A stretch of 64,000 nt of DNA from Paludibacter sp963678465 (GTDB taxonomy: Bacteria > Bacteroidota > Bacteroidia > Bacteroidales > Paludibacteraceae), in contig OY782858.1 of assembly GCA_963678465.1 (NCBI GenBank), positions 3,679,810 to 3,743,809 of the forward strand. Reading direction: 5' to 3'. Shown piece by piece: positions 44,521-52,537 of this stretch. Under the pieces are notes generated by a model. That model made no database searches. It had not been told where the DNA came from and was given only the letters and a program-made list of their open reading frames with translations. Position 1 is the first letter of the stretch; each line of letters opens with the position of its first letter. A program made the translations under genes and the position numbers.

Positions 44521-46299
44521 TTAAAAACCGGTGATAACTACCGCTTTTACGAATACGATACCTATGGTTTGCCAACAAAGCGAACTGTTTATGGTCTTCA
44601 GGATTTCAGTTATAGTATAGATGCCGCTACCGGCAATCTGACTTCGCGTACCGACAACCGCCGTAGTATTCAGGAAAGTTTTGGGTACGATAACCTGAAT
44701 CGTCTTACCACTTACGGAGGACAAACTGCCGGCTACAGTCCGAATGGCAATCTGATAAACAAGCCTGATATAGGGTCGTTTGATTATGCTACTTCGGGCA
44801 AGCCTTATGCCATATCTACAGCCACACCCACTACCAATGCTATACCTCTGAGAGAGCAGTATGTAACTTATAACTCATTTAAACGTCCTGCGTCCATTAG
44901 CGAAAACGGCTATGCTGCCGTATTCACCAACAATGCAGCAGCGGAGCGTGTGAAAATGCAGGTTACCCAAGGAGGTTCGAGCGTACTCACACGTCATTAT
45001 CTGGGTGGTCAATACGAATTGGACGAAACTGTTGGTGGTACAAAAGAAAAATTGTATCTTAGCGGCGATGCTTATTCAGCGCCAGCGGTATACGTACGCA
45101 GCAATGGCGGCGCATGGCAGATATACTATATTTATCGCGACTATCAGGGAAGTATTACCCATATTGCCAACAGCAGCGGCACGTTGGTACAAGAATTAAG
45201 TTACGATGCCTGGGGACGGCTTCGCAATCCGGATACTCAGGTGGCGTATGCTCCAGGTGCCGAACCTGCGTTGTTTTTAGGGCGAGGTTATACCGGTCAT
45301 GAGCATTTGCAGCAGTTTGGCTTGATCAATATGAATGCCCGGTTGTACGACCCGGCATTAGGGCGCTTCCTTTCACCTGACCCTTATGTACAGTCGCCGG
45401 ACTTTACGCAAAACTACAACAGGTATTCGTATTGTTTGAATAATCCGTTGAAGTATACGGATCCGAATGGGGAGTTTATATCAACTATTATTACGGCTGT
45501 AGTGGGATTAGCAGAAGCAGTTGTGAGAGGGATTATTGCTCCTTGGTTTGTCGGTTTTGACGACCCAGCCAAAGCAGGAAAAATGTTTGAAAATGCTTGG
45601 AAAGATTATGGAAAACAGATGAGTAATGCTTGGAAAATAGACATGGGACTATTCAAAACCGACCCGAATAAAAGTTTTTGGGGACAAACATGGGAACTCT
45701 ATTCGCGATTTACTTTGCAAGCACCTCAAACGCTTGTAGGAAATTTAATCATGACAGGAGGAAATATTGCATATCAGGTAGATAATGTAACGTATGGATA
45801 TGGTGTAACGGCGGTAGATATGGGAATATACGGCGGCGCTTTAACTGTTGGTAATTATACAGCCGGGCCTCGTGGATACACAGCTGACTGGCGCGACCAT
45901 ATGTTTGTACACGAATATGGGCATTATATTCAAAGCCAACAACACGGACCAGTGTATCTATTTAGTGTGGGTATTCCAAGTTTACAAAGTGCAATCATGC
46001 AAAAACGAGGTAACTCAAATTCCCCACGACACGATGATCGCTGGTTTGAGGCAGATGCAAGTTATAAAGGTGCGGTATATTTTGATAAGTATTATGGTCG
46101 CGGGAAAGGTGGCTATGTCGCTGGTTCTGCTAATTACTTTGATAGAAATAGCTTTATAACAGGAAGCCCTTCGCCTTATCTAAATCCTCGTAGAGGTGTA
46201 CAAAATCGTTCTGTCAACCCTATATCAGGTAAATTCCATTGGACAGATATTCCAATATACATCCCACTACTTGGTCTAATTCCCGCGATATTTTATTGA
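44521..46299 (+). pseudogene. 5'-truncated Rhs/YD-repeat protein with C-terminal HEYGH domain
   Basis: The frame opens directly at the end of element B with DNYRFYEYDTYGLPTKRTVYG, clearly internal Rhs/YD-repeat sequence, so the N-terminal bulk is missing. The Rhs core motif follows (LYDPALGRFLSPDP, with NRYSYCLNNPLKYTDPNGE near 45410-45475). After it comes a variable tip of about 275 residues carrying VHEYGHYIQ near 45904, a zinc-metallopeptidase HExxH motif. The first in-frame start candidates are a TTG at 44569 and an ATG far inside, so expression as a toxin is doubtful. The tip is a candidate toxin, with the lipoprotein gene downstream as candidate immunity. Confidence 0.82.
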
Positions 46300-46325
46300 C
46301 TATTAACTTCTAATTTTATATTACA

Positions 46326-46760
46326 ATGAAAATCAAAAGTATTATTTTAGTATTCATAGTCCCAATTTTTTGTTTTGGCAATTGTAGAAACGAAGAAGAA
46401 CAGAGACAAAGTTTTATTATTCGGAATAATTCGGATAAGGAAATAATTATTATAAATTCTTTTCGTTCGGTTGTAAAAGATACATCTTGCTTTATACAAA
46501 ATATGACAAAAATCGAATATCAGGATTTTATCTATTATAGAATGATACCACCACATTCCAATAAAAATTTTGAAAGAGCTAGGTGGGGTGAATCTATGAT
46601 TAGTCATCCGAATGACACATTATACATTGGTGTTTTCTATCGTACAGATATAGACGAAATGTCTTGCGAAGAATTTGAACAAGCATTTCCGTTGAAAAAG
46701 GAATGGAAAGTTACAGTGGCGGATATGGAGGAGGATAATTGGACGTTAGTATATCCGTGA
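46326..46760 (+). CDS. Putative immunity lipoprotein, first paralogue
   Basis: A 144-residue protein with an export signal ending in a cysteine (PIFCFGNC, residue 20), so a lipoprotein is possible. The mature part starts with FIIRNNSDKEIIIIN and ends with VADMEEDNWTLVYP. It is similar throughout to the 144-residue product at 48830-49264, which has ITILNQSDKAIVWQP and ends LQQMNWMVVYP. It lies 26 bases after the Rhs tip and ends 4 bases before element C, the usual place of an Rhs immunity gene. A periplasmic location would suit protection from a delivered toxin. Function is inferred. Confidence 0.6.
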   Translation: MKIKSIILVFIVPIFCFGNCRNEEEQRQSFIIRNNSDKEIIIINSFRSVVKDTSCFIQNMTKIEYQDFIYYRMIPPHSNKNFERARWGESMISHPNDTLYIGVFYRTDIDEMSCEEFEQAFPLKKEWKVTVADMEEDNWTLVYP

Positions 46761-46764
46761 AATT

Positions 46765-47196
46765 CCCCGTCCTGCCGGATATGTAAATAAGTGAGCAAAG
46801 TTATGCACTGGTGGGGTGGGTTTGTAAACCCACTCCGACTCAGATTATCTGCCTTTGTTGAAATCGGAAATACCCCCGTCGCACTGGATGTGTCTTGAAT
46901 AGATGAGCGAATGGTCGCACTCGTTGCTGGGATTTTTAATCTCAGCTTCTTGTATTATAGGGATTTGCAATCTGATGAGTTAAATATTAAGATTAAATAG
47001 TTATCTTTGCTTCAATAAATATATTTTTGTTGTGAAAAGTATTTCGGATTACAATTACTCCTTACAGTCGTGACCGCTGGTTCCTTCTAATACATTACGA
47101 GGTGATTGCAATTATTCCCTTCGGTCATGACCATTGGTTCTCCTCAGACGTCCGCGAGGCTTTGTGTGTTGAATGAGGATATCCAGTTGAGCGGGG
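46765..47196. repeat. Element C: RAYT-derived element with an internal second left end
   Basis: The left end CCCCGTCCTGCCGGATATGT is at 46765, with a second degenerate one at 46874. The hairpin GCTGGGATTTTTAATCTCAGC is near 46936 (the empty site of IS copy 1 in B). The -7 box is at 46998-47005 and the right end ATATCCAGTTGAGCGGGG finishes at 47196. About 30-bp insertions with ACTCCTTACAGTCGTGACCG or a diverged form replace the loops of two hairpins. Confidence 0.7.
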
Positions 47197-47239
47197 TGTT
47201 GATATCATTATAAATAATCTATCACTAACAAAGCGATAA
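47197..47239 (+). pseudogene. Very short ORF tail after element C
   Basis: The frame reads VDIIINNLSLTKR then stop, open from inside the element. It resembles the ORF tails after the other elements, but at about 14 codons it could be chance. Confidence 0.3.
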
Positions 47240-47242
47240 ATA

Positions 47243-47566
47243 ATGGGATTTAATAAAGTTTTTGAGTTGATTAAGTCTAATTGGAAGATTATATTATTCA
47301 TTGGAATTATAGTTTATCTGGTAAGTAAAGGATGCATAGAAGATAATTACATTGAAAAAAATGGCATAGCAGTTACAGTTGTGGTTAAGTTCTATGATCG
47401 ATTATTATTCAATAAGAGCGGGATGAAAACTGTGTCTGGTGGCTATTATTATGTTGATAATAAAAGATACAAGTGTCATTCTGTAGGTGTAATGCCCAAA
47501 GGTTCAACTTTTAAGATCAAATATAATCCCAAAGAGCCGGAAGAATGGCGGTTTGTTGAAGAGTAA
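47243..47566 (+). CDS. Small membrane protein, candidate immunity protein
   Basis: A 107-residue protein with one hydrophobic helix (WKIILFIGIIVYLVSKG, about 14-30) and an extracytoplasmic beta-rich domain (VTVVVKFYDRLLF, GGYYYVDNKRYKCHSVGVMPKG). The fold pattern recalls small DUF3592-like proteins, but I cannot assign it. It ends 4 bases before the first left-end unit of element D. An immunity role is proposed only from cassette position. Confidence 0.55.
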   Translation: MGFNKVFELIKSNWKIILFIGIIVYLVSKGCIEDNYIEKNGIAVTVVVKFYDRLLFNKSGMKTVSGGYYYVDNKRYKCHSVGVMPKGSTFKIKYNPKEPEEWRFVEE

Positions 47567-47570
47567 TAAG

Positions 47571-47775
47571 CTTGTCCTTCTAAATATGTAGCCAGAAGAC
47601 CTAAAATTGGCGCAGGTTGCTCCCGTCCTTCCGGATATGTGATGAGGAGAACTAAAGTTGGCGCTGGTTCACCCCGTCCTTCCGGATATGTGATTAGAAG
47701 AGCTAAAGTTGGCGCTGGTCGCCCCTGTCCTGCCGGATGTTCTTTAAATGACTAAAGTTGGCGCACGTCTGAGGT
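47571..47775. repeat. Tandem array, four units of 51 bp
   Basis: Each unit begins with a version of CCCCGTCCTTCCGGATATGT and ends with a version of CTAAAGTTGGCGCTGGT. The conserved G of CCGTCC is at 47574, 47625, 47676 and 47727, an exact 51-bp period. Confidence 0.8.
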
Positions 47776-48053
47776 GAACCAACGGTCACGACTGTAAGGA
47801 GTAATTGTAATCCCAGCTTCTTGTATTATACCCCGATAGCTATCGGGGTTGTAATCCGCTAAGTTCAAATTTTATATTAAAATAGTTATCTTTGCTCAAT
47901 AAATATATTTTGCAGCGGTAAGTATATTGGATTACAATTACTCCTTACAGTCGTGACCGCTGGTTCCTGATAATACATTACGACGGAATTGCAAATTCCG
48001 TCAGACGTCCGCGAAGCTCTTACATTAATTGAAGATATCGGGTGGGACGGGGG
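47571..48053. repeat. Element D: RAYT-derived element with tandem left ends and a long stem
   Basis: Four tandem left-end units (47571-47775) lead into a 38-bp inverted repeat, 47776-47813 against 47929-47966, with one mismatch. It encloses the palindrome CCCCGATAGCTATCGGGG (47831-47848) and the -7 box TATCTTTG (47887-47894). The hairpin GACGGAATT-GCA-AATTCCGTC and a right end (GGGACGGGGG) close the element. Confidence 0.75.
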
Positions 48054-48153
48054 AAAAGCAAAAGAAGCAGAAGCTGCTGAAGTTAGGCAGAAACGTGCTA
48101 ATGGCAATTCTTTACCATTAAATAGAGAACGAGATAAACGTTATAGCAATTAA
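48054..48153 (+). pseudogene. 3' ORF tail, possible toxin end, after element D
   Basis: Open from the element end, encoding about 32 residues: KAKEAEAAEVRQKRANGN and then SLPLNRERDKRYSN before the stop. The composition is like the end of a polymorphic toxin, but no catalytic motif is visible. The small gene at 48169 follows after 15 bases. Confidence 0.5.
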
Positions 48154-48168
48154 AACAATTACACCAGT

Positions 48169-48483
48169 ATGGAATCTAGAATAACACACTTCTGTCTAAT
48201 TAATGATTTTTTTGATATTGATTTTAAATCTGACTATATTAGTAAACTGCTAAAAATTGATGTAGATGCAATACTTGTATTAAACTCATTTATTGATCCT
48301 CATGATTGGATATTGACTTTTAATGCGAATTACAATAACGGAAGAACCCTATTAGTTTCAAAAAATAAGCTAGGTAGTTATAAAGCTGATAAGGTCAAGG
48401 AGATTACTATAGTTATTCCAATACCGTCAATAGACGTAGTTGTGTGGGGTGTAAAAAATGAATCATATATATATATAATGTAG
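48169..48483 (+). CDS. Candidate immunity gene, 5' part, broken in a TA repeat
   Basis: It encodes 104 residues (MESRITHFCLINDFFDIDF ... IPIPSIDVVVWGVKNESYIYIM) and stops just after the run ATATATATATA at about 48467-48477. Removing one TA unit joins the frame to NVDHYDSIGNNFFSLKVDY and a further 60 codons, giving a protein of about 168 residues. The break may be phase variation, a decayed gene or a sequencing error. The product has no signal peptide. I cannot name the family with confidence; cytosolic immunity proteins of about 170 residues (Imm9-like) are one guess. Confidence 0.6.
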   Translation: MESRITHFCLINDFFDIDFKSDYISKLLKIDVDAILVLNSFIDPHDWILTFNANYNNGRTLLVSKNKLGSYKADKVKEITIVIPIPSIDVVVWGVKNESYIYIM

Positions 48484-48680
48484 ATCATTATGATAGTATA
48501 GGCAATAATTTCTTTTCATTAAAAGTAGATTACAAGAATTTTGATAACCGAACTGAATATATTATAGATTGTATGCGAAGAGGAATAAGAAAAGCTTTTC
48601 AAGAAGGGTTTACTGTTGGAGGTACTAAGATAATGACCAATAAATTTCCCCCGCCACCCTCTGTCCTTCCAGATATGTAG
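48484..48680 (+). pseudogene. Out-of-frame 3' part of the gene at 48169
   Basis: The frame two bases away continues with DHYDSIGNNFFSLKVDYKNF and CMRRGIRKAFQEGFTVGGTK. It runs into the left end of element E, where the last codons (PPPPSVLPDM) come from the element. The original C-terminus has probably been replaced by element sequence. Confidence 0.6.
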
Positions 48681-48788
48681 ATTAATGAACTGAAATTGGC
48701 GCACGTTGCCGGGAATCTTCGTTCGTAATCAAAGTTTTCCTTTAGACGTCCGCAAAGCTTTGTATGTTGAATAAGGATATCGAATAGG
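48660..48788. repeat. Element E: short RAYT-derived element
   Basis: The left end CTGTCCTTCCAGATATGTAG and the following ATTGGCGCACGTTGCCGGGA are joined directly to the right part (AGACGTCCGCAAAGCTTTGT ... GGATATCGAATAGG). The promoter box and most hairpins are missing, so this is an internal-deletion form. Confidence 0.65.
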
Positions 48789-48825
48789 TAATGGAATATA
48801 TTATAACAAACATAGAGTAAGATAA
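48789..48825 (+). pseudogene. Very short ORF tail after element E
   Basis: The frame reads GNGIYYNKHRVR and stops 4 bases before the next ATG. It fits the pattern of the other cassettes but is too short to judge alone. Confidence 0.3.
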
Positions 48826-48829
48826 AATT

Positions 48830-49264
48830 ATGAAACAGATTAGAATGAGCATCTTATTGATTGCAACCTGTATGTTGTTATGTGCCTGTCCAGATAATAA
48901 CGAAAGTGAACATCGCTACATTACAATACTTAACCAATCAGACAAAGCGATTGTATGGCAACCTCAAATGATTAGGAATGGAGAAAAATATGAACAATTT
49001 GATTGTCGGAAAATACTTGGTGGACTAATTAATCGCGATTCTTTATATAAGTTTAATTATGATGATAGAGAAAATACTTGGGAAGTGGGGTTAAATAATC
49101 ATTATTTGCAAATAATAGTAATGGAAGCCGAAACTTTTGATAAGTATATAGACGAGCCTTGCGACACAATTCGCAAGTATGTCCCGGTTTTGCATACGTA
49201 TCAGTTAACATTAGAAGATTTGCAGCAGATGAATTGGATGGTGGTATATCCGCCCGGAGAATAG
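48830..49264 (+). CDS. Putative immunity lipoprotein, second paralogue
   Basis: A 144-residue protein with a signal ending in the lipobox LLCAC (Cys near 20). It is similar in length, start (YITILNQSDKAIVWQP) and end (LTLEDLQQMNWMVVYP) to the gene at 46326. The middle is divergent, as expected for immunity proteins matched to different toxins. It is the last cassette of the island, and a strong terminator follows 25 bases downstream. Confidence 0.6.
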   Translation: MKQIRMSILLIATCMLLCACPDNNESEHRYITILNQSDKAIVWQPQMIRNGEKYEQFDCRKILGGLINRDSLYKFNYDDRENTWEVGLNNHYLQIIVMEAETFDKYIDEPCDTIRKYVPVLHTYQLTLEDLQQMNWMVVYPPGE

Positions 49265-49289
49265 AGCAAGTACAGGTTCTTGTAATAAC

Positions 49290-49326
49290 ACAAAGTCTGC
49301 CCAATTGAAGGTTGGGCAGACTTTGT
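49290..49326. terminator. Strong hairpin terminator closing the island
   Basis: ACAAAGTCTGCCCAA pairs perfectly with TTGGGCAGACTTTGT around a 7-base loop. It can serve genes on either strand. Confidence 0.85.
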
Positions 49327-49404
49327 AGATATCCTGTTTTATTCAATTGTAACTTCTTAACTTCTTAACTTCTATTGAGAGATAATCTTTCCCTGACATT
49401 CTCA

Positions 49405-50448
49405 TTATTTTTTCTTTTTGCCCCAGTAGGTAGCGTTTAAATTTTTTTCGGTTCCTGCATATACAAATGTTACACGGCGTGGGGTGGCTTCCCAGTCAAC
49501 TTCGCGTTCCACGCATACAATAACGTTGCCCAGCTTCAGCTGCTTTTTCGTTGCATCGTAACTCCAGTTGCCTGTTAGCGCTCCTGCCATGGTGCCGTCG
49601 GTTTTGAGGGTGAGCGCAGTGCTGCTGTTTTGTACGCCATAGCTGTATTTCAGGTTGATATGCTCCCATGTGCCTGTGAGCGAGTCTTTGGTTATGGCGC
49701 CATAATCGGGAACGGCAGCGTAACGCTCGGGCAATGCTATTGGCCACAGGTTATCGGGCTCGGCGGGAGAGGCCGGGCACCATACAATGCGGCGTACATG
49801 ACCCATCATAATGGCATTGGAATAGGCGTTGCCACCCACATTGGCAGGCAATCGTCCCTGCGACATATAGAGCCATTCGTTTGTGTTTTCTTTTTTGAAA
49901 ATGCAGCAGTGTGCTATGCCTACCCAGCCATTGCTGAGATTGAATTTGTAAGGATGGGTGACGATAGGGTAGGAGTCGCCGCTTCCGTTTGTAAAGTTGC
50001 GCCCGGTGATATCGAGGTATGGACCTTCGATGTTGGCGCTTCTTACCACCCGTGTGTTGTAGGGCACGTCCAGACCATCATAGGCCATAAACAAATAGTA
50101 ATAACCATCTTTGTATATTATTTCGGGAGCTTCGCTGCCCTGCCAGCGCGACGAAGCTGTGCGCGTGCCTATTCTCAAACCATATCGGGCCGTTAGTTCA
50201 CTTGCACTGGCAGCGTAAGGCTCGTCAAGTGTTTTCAGAGGCTTGCCGGTGGTTGCATCTACCTGCAACAATGCGAAGCCGCTGTGCCAGGAGCCATGTA
50301 TAAGGTAGTGTTTCCCTTCGGGTGTTACTATATAGGTGGGGTCAATACCATTAAGCAGGCAAAATGTAGTGTCAGCGCACTCTTTCAGTTGCTTTATAGT
50401 CTGATCATGTCCGTAGTATCTCCGCTCTTTATAGAGAGTGTAAAGCAT
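49405..50448 (-). pseudogene. GH43 arabinan endo-1,5-alpha-L-arabinosidase-like, 5'-truncated
   Basis: 347 residues of a five-bladed GH43 protein. It has the pKa-modulating aspartate motif NGIDPTYIVTPEGKHYLI and the catalytic acid motif SEAPEIIYKDGYYYLF near residue 108, plus a C-terminal beta region. The N-terminal blade with the catalytic base aspartate and any signal peptide are missing, and the sequence upstream of the first ATG is AT-rich and non-coding. Full-length relatives have about 450-520 residues. The product is therefore unlikely to be active. The breakpoint faces the Rhs island side of a patchwork region. Confidence 0.7.
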
Positions 50449-50563
50449 AGAATTACAATGAAAATGCTGAGCTAATATAGAGATATCATAGTAATATAAT
50501 AGTATTATATAAGACTGTATTATTATTTTATTTTATTTGTGTTATCGATTCAATAGATTTTTA

Positions 50564-50571
50564 TATTTTTG
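50564..50571 (+). promoter_or_regulatory. -7 box for the 50637 gene
   Basis: TATTTTTG matches TAnnTTTG. It lies next to a GTG/ATG at 50574, which favours the ATG at 50637 as the true start. Confidence 0.45.
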
Positions 50572-50636
50572 CTATGTGGTACGAAGCTACTACGGAGCTG
50601 CACCCTAACTACATAAGCTTTAAAATAAATACTGAT

Positions 50637-51452
50637 ATGGCTACTGTAAATGGTATTTTTAAAATCACAGGGAGTTTACAAAATGTGTCGTTCTACACCA
50701 TCAAGGGGAGCGACAAAGTGTATATGCGAACAAAAGGTGGTCCTACAGCCCGCCGAATGAAAGTGGGACCTGAATTTGCACTGGTACGCAAGCATCAGGC
50801 GGAATGGAAAGGCTGCGTGCTTTTCTCGCAACGACTCAAAATGTGCCTTGACAGCATTTACCGTATGCGCGACTTTAATGTGGCGCCCGTGCTGAACGGC
50901 ATTGCAAAAACAATAATGAAACTCGATACCGAAAATGAAATTGGTAAACGGTCGATACTGCTATCGCAGGCGCGTGAGACACTTGAAGGCTTCAACCTGA
51001 ACAGACAGTTTCCGTTCAACTCGGTTTTCAGAACTTCGATACATGCGGAAATTGATAAAACACAGGGGCAAATGAAGGTTGAAATACCACGTATTGTGAC
51101 TGCCAACGATTTGTACAATGTACAGAAACTACCGTTTTTCAAACTTGTTTTTAATCTGACACTGTTCTCTGACCTGAAAGCTTTAGGAGACGATGCAAGC
51201 AACTACTACACACCCAAAAATGAAAAGTACGCATACTACATAATAGAAAAGTGTACCGAATGGTTTTCGGCCAACGATATCATTCCGGCGCAAACACATA
51301 CGTTTCAGTTTAATTTTAATATTTCGATAGAAGACTCAGAGCAGATGACGGCTTTAGGTTCGGTAGGTATTGAGTTTGGAAACACAGCTGTTGGTGGCAA
51401 AATAGAACCTGTGAAACATGCCTGTTGTGCCAAAATCATCAGTGTGGTGTAA
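50637..51452 (+). CDS. Hypothetical protein, Bacteroidales type
   Basis: 271 residues from the ATG at 50637 (MATVNGIFKITGSLQNVSFY). A start at 50574 would place the codon upstream of the likely transcription start. No signal peptide or membrane helix. The segment YTIKGSDKVYMRTKGGP near residue 20 resembles small multi-copy hypothetical proteins of Bacteroidales, but I cannot assign a family or function. It is followed by a bidirectional terminator and the convergent YceI gene. Confidence 0.6.
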   Translation: MATVNGIFKITGSLQNVSFYTIKGSDKVYMRTKGGPTARRMKVGPEFALVRKHQAEWKGCVLFSQRLKMCLDSIYRMRDFNVAPVLNGIAKTIMKLDTENEIGKRSILLSQARETLEGFNLNRQFPFNSVFRTSIHAEIDKTQGQMKVEIPRIVTANDLYNVQKLPFFKLVFNLTLFSDLKALGDDASNYYTPKNEKYAYYIIEKCTEWFSANDIIPAQTHTFQFNFNISIEDSEQMTALGSVGIEFGNTAVGGKIEPVKHACCAKIISVV

Positions 51453-51482
51453 GGGAAATGACAGCCAACATATGGAAACAAA

Positions 51483-51520
51483 AAAGTGGCAGCTTCACCT
51501 GTTTGTGAAACCACCACTTT
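51483..51520. terminator. Bidirectional terminator between convergent genes
   Basis: AAAGTGG ... TTCAC pairs with GTGAA ... CCACTTT, with A-rich and T-rich sides on the respective strands. Confidence 0.65.
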
Positions 51521-51543
51521 GTATTTGTCGGCTTAGCTGTGTT

Positions 51544-52107
51544 TTATTTAGCAGTGAACTGTATGTCGAGGATAAAGATATTATCGATGGCTTTGTCGCC
51601 AAGGTTATCGAAGAATGAGTTTGAACCGTAGCGCACGTCGAATTTCGAACGATCCACTTTCAACTGTGTTTTGTACACATTGTTTTGTTTGGTGACAACA
51701 AAGGTTACAGGTTCTGTTTTGCCTTTGATAGTTATGTTGCCCGAAACGTTGGCTTTGCCGTTGCTGAATTTAGCGGCTTTTGTTACAGTGAATGTGGCTG
51801 TAGGAAATTTCTCAACACCAAAAAAATCGTCGGATTTAAGGTGACCCACCAGTCTTTTGTTGCTTGATTCGTTTTCAATATCATTGCAGGTAATCGAATT
51901 CATATCAATAACCACACTTCCTTTTACAATATTCCCGGATTTAAGTTCGAGAGTACCGCTTTTTACTTTTATTTCACCATTGTGCGCACCACCAATCTTG
52001 TTGCCAGTCCATTTTACAACAGCATCCGAAGGGTTTACGTTTATCTTTTGTGCAAATACTAACGTGCTTGCCATCAAAAGCAGGGCTATCAATTTTACTT
52101 GTTTCAT
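51544..52107 (-). CDS. YceI family protein, exported
   Basis: 187 residues from the ATG at 52107 (MKQVKLIALLLMASTLVFAQ), with a signal peptide. The lipocalin-like beta barrel carries the YceI motifs: VKWTGNKIGGAHNGEIKVKS, FPTATFTVTKAAKF and NVSGNITIKGKTEPVTF. YceI proteins bind isoprenoid or other lipids in the periplasm. A TTG two codons upstream is a less likely start. Confidence 0.88.
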   Translation of the reverse strand: MKQVKLIALLLMASTLVFAQKINVNPSDAVVKWTGNKIGGAHNGEIKVKSGTLELKSGNIVKGSVVIDMNSITCNDIENESSNKRLVGHLKSDDFFGVEKFPTATFTVTKAAKFSNGKANVSGNITIKGKTEPVTFVVTKQNNVYKTQLKVDRSKFDVRYGSNSFFDNLGDKAIDNIFILDIQFTAK

Positions 52108-52217
52108 ATTCAATTTTGTTTTTTAATTTGTTTCTGTTAATGCTGAATAATAAACAACACCATTTCATTGAATGTTGGAAAGTTTTTTTCTATAGGGCAA
52201 TAGATTTTATCAATAAA

Positions 52218-52248
52218 AATAGAGGGCTGAAAAAATCAGCCCTCTATT
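52218..52248. terminator. Perfect hairpin before the Mrr fragment
   Basis: AATAGAGGGCTGA pairs with TCAGCCCTCTATT around AAAAA. The nuclease fragment begins immediately after, so the terminator probably belonged to a gene now lost or marks the junction. Confidence 0.7.
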
Positions 52249-52249
52249 G

Positions 52250-52537
52250 AGTTTTCACGTTATTTTCCAATGTAAGCGTTATAAAGGTTCTGTTTCTCCA
52301 AGCCAAATTAGAGATTTCAGAGGTGCTATGCAAGGTCGGGCTGACAAAGGACTTGTAATTACAACAGGAACATTTACATGTGAAGCAGTAAAAGAAGCAA
52401 CAAGAGACGGAGCACCTCCTATTGATTTGATTGACGGAGATTTACTTTGCGACAAGTTGAAAGAACTTAGATTGGGGGTTGACACGAAAATAATCGAGTC
52501 CGTTGAGATGAAAAGCGACTGGTTTAAAAACTTATAA
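52250..52537 (+). pseudogene. C-terminal fragment of an Mrr-like restriction endonuclease
   Basis: About 95 residues including FQCKRYKGSVSPSQIRDFRG and KGLVITTGTFT, typical of the Mrr catalytic core (the C-x-K motif corresponds to the second half of the PD-(D/E)xK site). The first part of the catalytic core and the N-terminal winged helix are missing. The frame starts at the hairpin, with no start codon of its own apart from a TTG inside the stem. A dead remnant is most likely. Confidence 0.75.

Noticed and set aside
39943..49270. A contact-dependent inhibition or type VI secretion locus
   Set aside because: No VgrG, Hcp, PAAR, CdiB or adhesin-like N-terminal protein is present; only Rhs C-terminal parts are seen.
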